NCBI GenBank assembly: GCA_019828545.1
Contig: JACVRA010000248.1
Span: 1-64,000 of the forward strand
Length of the DNA: 64,000 nucleotides
DNA from: Paracamarosporium sp. OC-R06-R3
Taxonomy: Eukaryota > Ascomycota > Dothideomycetes > Pleosporales > Didymosphaeriaceae
Direction of reading: 5' to 3'
Under the pieces are notes generated by a model, which saw only the letters and a program-made list of their open reading frames with translations, was not told the origin of the DNA and did not search any database. Below, in pieces: positions 58,215-64,000 of the stretch (position 1 is the stretch's first letter; the number at the start of each line of letters is the position of its first letter). A program made the position numbers and the translations under genes.

Positions 58215-58846
58215 GGGATTGTGATTGTTGTCGAGGTGGTCGCAAGCCTGGCCCAATCCATTGCAACAGCAAAGAGCGAGAGTCATGGTGTTGGATATGG
58301 GATGCAGTCAAGGCGTCAAGGCATTGCAGCATTTCTAGGAATCTTGGTATACGATTGCATTTACTTGAACAACGTGCTCTTTGTGCTAGGTCTTGGTGCT
58401 AGATATGATTGTTCACATTGTGTTAAAGTGTCAACGAAACGCCCGATTGTTGAAGCCGTCCCTGGGAACCGTTCTAGACATCGGACCGGACCCACTAGCT
58501 CCCTCGGCTAGCCCCTGCACGAACCGCGCGCCCCTGTCATTCCCGTGCCGCAAGACCGCGTGTTTCAGCCTCAGCTCAAGAACACGAAACGCCGTTTCGC
58601 AGACTCCGAAAAAAACGGTTCTGTTTCTTGGAGCTCCTTTCTTGTGCCTTGCCAGCTGGTCTTCTTCCTGCACGTTCGTTCGTTTTACGGTTTGCCGGCA
58701 ATCGCGCTGTCTGTACGACCCTCGTGGATCATCACACGATTACCCCGCGTCGATCGATCAGGGTTTGAGGGTTGAGGGTCTAGGGAGTAGAGCCTTGAGA
58801 GCACACGACACACCACATTCGAAAAGAAAGGGAGTGAAACGACAAC
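58215..58846. other. Intergenic, 0.6 kb
   Basis: 3' flank of the coiled-coil gene and promoter of the small membrane protein gene. Open frames across it are chance readings in GC-rich DNA. Confidence 0.4.
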
Positions 58847-59269
58847 ATGGGCGCGATAGGCAATCTTATACCGCTGGTTATCTTGTTCGCCGTTGTTGCG
58901 GGCCTAGGATGGGTGGGATACCAGGTACGCTGCTTCCACCAGTCTCGCATGCTTCAGCATTACTTCCTAGGCTGTTGCGCCTTCTCATTGCGACTGTACC
59001 TTCTTTGCATGGAGTCTGCTTGCTCCCCTGTGCTATCGATTACTGCAATACCAGGGCTATGGCTAACATCCTGCGCTCACCAGATCTACTTATACTCCAA
59101 CGAGCTCGCCGAACGCGGCGTCCGCAAAATGGAAAAGAAAAACGTCGTCTTCACAAAGGACGGGGCAAAGGTGGCGGTCAAGGAGGTCAAGGCGGAGGAT
59201 TATGCGGATCGGACGCAGAAGGCGTTTGTGAAGACGTGGAACGCGGCGTATGCTGATGGGTCGACGTAA
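58847..59269 (+). CDS. Small single-pass membrane protein
   Basis: Model join(58847..58924,59084..59269), 87 aa. One N-terminal helix (LIPLVILFAVVAGLGWVGYQ) is followed by IYLYSNELAERGVRKMEKK and a charged tail with KNVVFTKDGAKVAVKEVKAEDY. The intron 58925-59083 is 159 nt, long for this window, and a multiple of three without stops. A retained intron would therefore give a 140-aa protein. I prefer the spliced form since the intronic peptide is Cys-rich and unlike the rest. The style is that of a conserved fungal ER or mitochondrial small protein. Function unknown. Confidence 0.75.
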   Translation: MGAIGNLIPLVILFAVVAGLGWVGYQVRCFHQSRMLQHYFLGCCAFSLRLYLLCMESACSPVLSITAIPGLWLTSCAHQIYLYSNELAERGVRKMEKKNVVFTKDGAKVAVKEVKAEDYADRTQKAFVKTWNAAYADGST

Positions 59270-61119
59270 GCTTTTCCCCTTCTCGGAGGGTGTCTGAATG
59301 CGGGTTGATTATAGAGGGATCGTGTATTGGAAAAGAAGGAGAGTATATGAATTTGAGCTAATTGAGTGCATAGGCCGAATCCTTCGTCGCGGTCGTCGAG
59401 TTATTCGGAGAAGAGGCCGAGTGCGAGTCGGTCGAGGACCAAATAGATTGGGAGGAGAGATAGGTGGGATGGTGTGTATGATACTTTGAAGGTGCTCTTC
59501 TTTCTTGCCTACGTTGTTTCGGGGTTTCTGTGGAAGGTTTCTATTCTTTATGCGCACTGCATGCACACGGCAGAAGAAACACGATTGGAGCTTTAGCAGA
59601 TTGATGCGTAAATGTATCGTCTCTTCCACTCAAGCGATGAGAAGTGGGGTTTCGTCGAGGATTGGGGTTGGACAGACGCAAACGTACCCAACTGCTGTGT
59701 CCTACGCTTCTCGTGCGAGATTGCAATGCTCGGTTGTGCAAGAATCTGCTCACGCGATCTTGTGCGGTTCAACTATTTGATTTCTATTTGAAAGCTTGTT
59801 GTGTGAAACGTTGCTTGCATTCTTGCGTTAGACGAAGTTGGTGTTGCATGCGAACCTAGATGCGAAAGCCCCGTCAGACAACGTCACGAACATACGTGTA
59901 TGCATCCTTAATATTGAAAGCAAAGACTTTAATCTACGCAGTGTACGCGTACGAGCATTGCAAATGTAGAAGTCCATCTCAGGAAGGTATCTGTGGTGTC
60001 CATCAAAGGAATCATCAATACGTCTGCAGCTAGTGCTTGGCATCACCTCGGCCGAGCGGGCACTCATTACCTCCGATCCACCTACAACCACAGCATTGAT
60101 CGTTGCAGGTGCAGGGCGAACGCAAACTGTACTCAATCTGTCGATGGACCGGATAGATCAGTTCGGCCGAGCTGGCCATCTTGCCTCCGAGACACCGACA
60201 ACTACAGCATTGCTCGTTGCGGGGCGACCACAAGCCAAACTCAGTCTACAACGTAAGATATCTACACGACAGAGAATTGGTACCTATGTTAGCGTGCATT
60301 TAGCGCTATTCTTGGTGTAACAGCCGTTATGTCTTCATTTTCTAGCCTCCATCCCAGATTTCATTCTATCTTCAGTGTGCTACACCAACGACTAGCCAGC
60401 GCATGTGCGGCAAAAGGCCCACACAACCCCTCGTTCCTCCGCTTGGAATCCCTGCATCCCCTCTCCTTGCCGTTTCGTCTTGAAGAAAGCTTAACTCAAC
60501 CCAACTAGTCCAAATGCTGACGCCCAGTATCCATAGCGGGCTATGGCAGCACATAATTGCCAGCATACTGTACGAGAATGCTATCGCGATATCCTGGTAG
60601 CATGGTATGTGTTAAATCACACCGAGTCCCCGAAGACAGGGTGCTACTGTGTTCGGGACCAACCATAATGCATCGATTATGTTGTCCACAGTCAACTGAC
60701 GAAATGTTCTCCACTGCGGCGAAACGCTCCGTGACGCTCGTGCCACGTAGTGCTGTCACCTCGTCCAAATGGAGGTGATCGGACGAACAATGGGAGCCCG
60801 AGTCGGCGTGTTGAGTGCGGCCGAGAGGAAGCTCCACGGAGCTCTGTCATGCGGGGTGTGCTTTTGATCCGAATGTATGTGGGCGCAGACTGGTTCCACA
60901 GCCATGTCTCAACTCTACTGCGACGGCTGTCACCATCTATAAGACGGTTTGAAATTCTCCTATGCTTGTTCTATCACCAACACCTACGCCTTTCTGATCA
61001 CCTGCACTTATTCGATAGCTGGCCCGTTGTGCCAACTGCCCTTCTGCGCATTCTGATCGCTGGACGCCTCGCTTTAAAGTCTCTAGGTCGTAAAGAGTTT
61101 TGGCCGGTGCGAAGTCACA
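59270..61119. other. Intergenic, 1.85 kb
   Basis: No gene supported. Contains an imperfect tandem duplication (listed separately). Other open stretches are short and unmotivated. Confidence 0.4.
60048..60250. repeat. Imperfect tandem duplication, about 115-bp period
   Basis: Two diverged copies begin with TCGGCCGAG at 60048 and 60163. They share TCGGCCGAGC, a CCTCCGA block, ACAACYACAGCATTG and CGTTGC in the same order. Frames through it differ between copies by indels, so it does not look like a protein repeat. Confidence 0.6.
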
Positions 61120-62865
61120 ATGGGTACAACGATTTTACCAGATGATTTCCATCTTGCTAGCCCAGCAGGTATTGCCCTCGCACTTGGAGTCTTCTTGTCA
61201 ACAGTAAGCAAGTTCTTCTTCATCAGCTTCTCTCGCGAGTAAAGCCCACATTAGCTATGGACCTGTCCTGCCGTATCCCAAATGCTGGGTTCTAGTCCCA
61301 TGTCAAGATTATCAATAACATGGCCTCTAGGTGGCCATCTACTCTCTTTACACATGCATCTACAATCTCTACCTCCACCCGCTTTCCCACATCCCAGGTC
61401 CTTTCTGGGCCCGCGCCACACCCGTTCCCTACATCCTCCACGTCAAATACGGCACTATAGTCCCATGGATCAATAAGCTCCACCAGAAATACGGCGAGGT
61501 GGTCCGCGTCAGGCCTAGCGAATGCTCCTTTATCTCTGGGGAGACGGCATGGCAAGACGTGTACGGGTTCCGCACGGGCAAGAACAAAGGCGCGAGCTTC
61601 CAGAAGAGCCGGGACCATTATCCCCAGACGTACAGCGGAGCGCCGAGCATGTTAAACGCAAACGACGAGGACCACTCGCGGATGCGGAAGAATCTGAGCC
61701 ACGCGTTTGCTGACCGCGCGTTGAGGGACCAGGAAACGCTAGTACAGGACCTTGTAGATCTGCTGGTCCAGCGGCTGCAGGAGAGGGTTGACCAAGACAA
61801 GGAGGAAACGAACATGGTGCTTTGGTACAATTACACGACTTTCGATATCATTGCGGACCTCACGTACGGCGAGCCGTTGTACTGCTTGCGCGACCGCGGC
61901 TACCACGCCTGGGTCGAACTCGTGCTAGGTAATTTCCGCCAAACAACCAAAATGACCCTATACCGGATGTATCCCGTACTTGCTTATTTCGACAATTTGA
62001 TTGGGCTGTTCAAAGATACTTCTGCGACGCTGAAGGCGAGGAACAAGTTCGGGAAGGCAGTCACGGATAAGGTCCACGAGCGGCTGCAGAAGGAGATGGA
62101 ACGCCCGGATTTCTTCTCTGCGATCATCAAAAACCAAGGGTTTGGAGAGAAGGCGTTGACGGAGCCGGAAATGGTGTCCAATGCGTCGCTGCTGATGCTT
62201 GCTGGGAGCGAGACAACGGCCACGCTGCTTTCGGGCGTTACGTATCTGATTCTGCGCAATCCCGACGTGTACAAGAAGTTGACGAGTGAGATCCGGGAGC
62301 GCTTTACCTCGGCGGATCAAATCACGTTCGCTGCGGTGGAGAAGCTCGAATACACGATTGCGGTCCTGCAAGAGGCGCTGCGGTACTACCCGCCTGTGCC
62401 GACGGGCTTCCCGCGCACGGCGCCCAAGGGCGGAGACCGCGTATCCGGATATTATATCCCAGAGGGCACATCCCTGTACATGTCCCAGCATGCAGCGAAC
62501 CACCACGAGCGGAACTTTGTAGACCCGGATGCGTTTGTGCCGGAGAGGTGGCTGAAGAATGCGCCAGAGAAATACAGAGATGTAAGCATATCCCCGAAGA
62601 AATCTGCGTCTCCTTGATCGAATGTGTATTTACTTACGTGCAACAGGATAACCGTGCCGCCATGAGCCCCTTCTCCTTTGGCCCGAGAAATTGTCTAGGG
62701 AAGAATCTGGCGTACGCTGAGATGCGCGTTATTCTGGCCAAGGTGCTCTGGCACTTTGATCTCGAGCTTCGGCCGGGTATGGACCACTGGCTTGAAGAAC
62801 ACAAGCTGTTTGGACTGTTGGAAAAGCCTGCGTTGATGGTAAAGCTGAGTTCTGTCGTACGATAG
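61120..62865 (+). CDS. Cytochrome P450 monooxygenase (second)
   Basis: Model join(61120..61203,61331..62581,62647..62865), 517 aa. The first exon supplies the membrane anchor (GIALALGVFLST) and splices over 127 nt into VAIYSLYTCIYNLYLHPLSHIPGPFWAR. I-helix AGSETT, K-helix EALR, then PERW, and the haem loop FSFGPRNCLG with axial Cys at about 461. It belongs with the fungal P450s related to isotrichodermin C-15 hydroxylase and benzoate-type enzymes (PGPFWAR hinge), and is clearly different from the P450 at 206-1772. No pathway neighbours are seen. GC content is higher than in the flanking DNA. Confidence 0.94.
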
Positions 62866-64000
62866 TCCTTCTATGATGAATTTGCAGGGACGATAGGTGT
62901 TGATAGAGCCTCTGGGCTCATATTCGCGGTACCTGTCCCAACTCAGTTTGCTTAGGGGTGCAGTTCTTAGGTTTCTTTTTATTTCAGGAAAATACGGTAC
63001 GCTCGAAAAGCACAATTACGATAGTATGAGGTAGACATTTCTCCGCTCATAAGCTCTCCCAGCCTCATATGAATGAACAGTTCTTACTCAAATTAGCGTG
63101 GCGACCTTGGAGGAAGTCAGAATATAGATGTTTAATTCAGTCGTTGTCCTTATTGTTTGAGTTTTCCTGATCAAAGGAAATAAAAAGAGATCTAAATAAA
63201 ATTATCAAAGTTAATCTGAAGTTTGACCCTTGTTAGATGAAAAGGATTATGTGGTTACGTGCCTACCAAGGTTGAGACGATAGTAAAGAGCAAGCACGTG
63301 CATCCCATGTACTCGTGCGGTTAGGAAAAAGGCGGTAAAAAGTACGGTGTAGAATCGAAAAGTATTGATGCTCAAGCCAACCAGAACAGGAATAACGCCC
63401 GCTTACCAGTGTATAGCACTTAGCGCTAAGCTCGTACAGAATTAAGTTCTAGCGCAGTAGGATACATCTATCTACTCGAAAACTAATTCGAGGTCCGGTC
63501 GAGGACATGGTGCTGAGGATAGTAATCATAACACGTGTCCGCAGATAGTGGTGGCTGCTTGCGTCGCCTCCTGTCGCATATCTCGACACTGAGTCCTCGT
63601 CCAGACAGAATTCACCATCCATCTATCGACAGGAACAACATGTCCCCCTTCTTCAACAACATCACACGGCTTTCTCCAAAGGCACCTCGCTCCAAATATT
63701 GACTAGAGAGTAGATATTATATCTATATAGCTTACATGCCGGCATGCATCATACACGTCTTCAATCCATCGCACATCACTGTACCAACACTTTTTACTAC
63801 CTCGTTCGCTGAACAGAGTTTACCCACGTGTATCCACGCCAAACGCCTGACAAACGGTGTTGCTATCAAGGGAACATCGGCCCACAAGTGAGCACATGTC
63901 TCCTCGCCAGGACGAGCACCTGCGCGGACGTAAGACCAAACCGCGTCCCGATCATCATTAGTCTGCCGCTCAACCAGTCGCGCTGCGCTTGTGGGACTGT
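62866..64000. other. Right flank, non-coding
   Basis: 1.1 kb of AT-rich sequence with no supported gene. The final 400 bp become less AT-rich and may be the upstream region of a gene beyond the window. Confidence 0.4.

Noticed and set aside
58393..59256. 287-codon plus-strand frame
   Set aside because: Overlaps the small membrane protein gene in another frame, is Arg/Cys-rich and has no domain; shadow frame.
61958..62506. 182-codon minus-strand frame opposite the second P450
   Set aside because: Arg-rich shadow of a GC-rich P450 coding region.
1..64000. tRNA genes, rRNA and CRISPR arrays
   Set aside because: I scanned by eye for B-box-like GGTTCRANNCC with matching arms and for regularly spaced repeats and found none convincing; a covariance-model search would be needed to exclude tRNAs.

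Overview
The window looks like a 64 kb piece of a filamentous ascomycete chromosome from a draft scaffold. Nearly every gene is split by short GT-AG introns (mostly 46-60 nt, several with CTAAC-like branch points). The gene families are typical of Pezizomycotina: Zn2Cys6 and C2H2 fungal regulators, sugar-porter MFS, cytochromes P450, NACHT-ankyrin STAND protein. Two runs of N (12785-12786 and 47220-47257) lie inside copies of one repeat. I cannot place the species from sequence alone; all exon boundaries are my own reading of splice signals and frame.

Layout. (1) 0.2-11.7 kb: a cluster-like group of P450, phytanoyl-CoA dioxygenase-type enzyme, MFS transporter, Zn2Cys6 regulator, class A FAD monooxygenase and a DUF4396-like membrane protein, with no polyketide or peptide synthase in view. 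A TCGGATAA motif recurs in three of its intergenic regions. (2) 12-13.7 kb: foldback element and solo LTR. (3) 13.8-33 kb: a secreted GH2 glycosidase, Old Yellow Enzyme-type reductase, drug-type MFS, C2H2/fungal_trans regulator, nitrilase, sugar-type MFS, SDR and a secreted FAD-linked oxidase, which together look like a catabolic or tailoring set. (4) 35-54 kb: a dynamin-like GTPase, a Goodbye-like/NACHT/ankyrin protein, a large unknown gene broken by an LTR, and two unrecognised proteins; this looks like an accessory, possibly immunity or incompatibility, block. (5) 54-59.3 kb: housekeeping-type genes (OST3/OST6 oligosaccharyltransferase subunit, nuclear-like coiled-coil protein, small membrane protein). 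(6) 61-63 kb: a second P450.

The most striking point is that both cluster-type regulators carry premature stops inside otherwise intact, correctly spliced frames: two in the Zn2Cys6 factor (7544-7546, 6968-6970) and one in the C2H2 factor (21738-21740). Each can be explained by a single C-to-T change in a CpA context, the signature of repeat-induced point mutation (RIP), while the enzymes and transporters beside them are open.

A second clear result is a family of about 185 bp solo LTRs (TGTAA...TTACA) at 5390, 12754 and 47189. Each has a perfect 5-bp target duplication (GATAA, AAAAC, ACTAC). The third copy splits an otherwise continuous reading frame.
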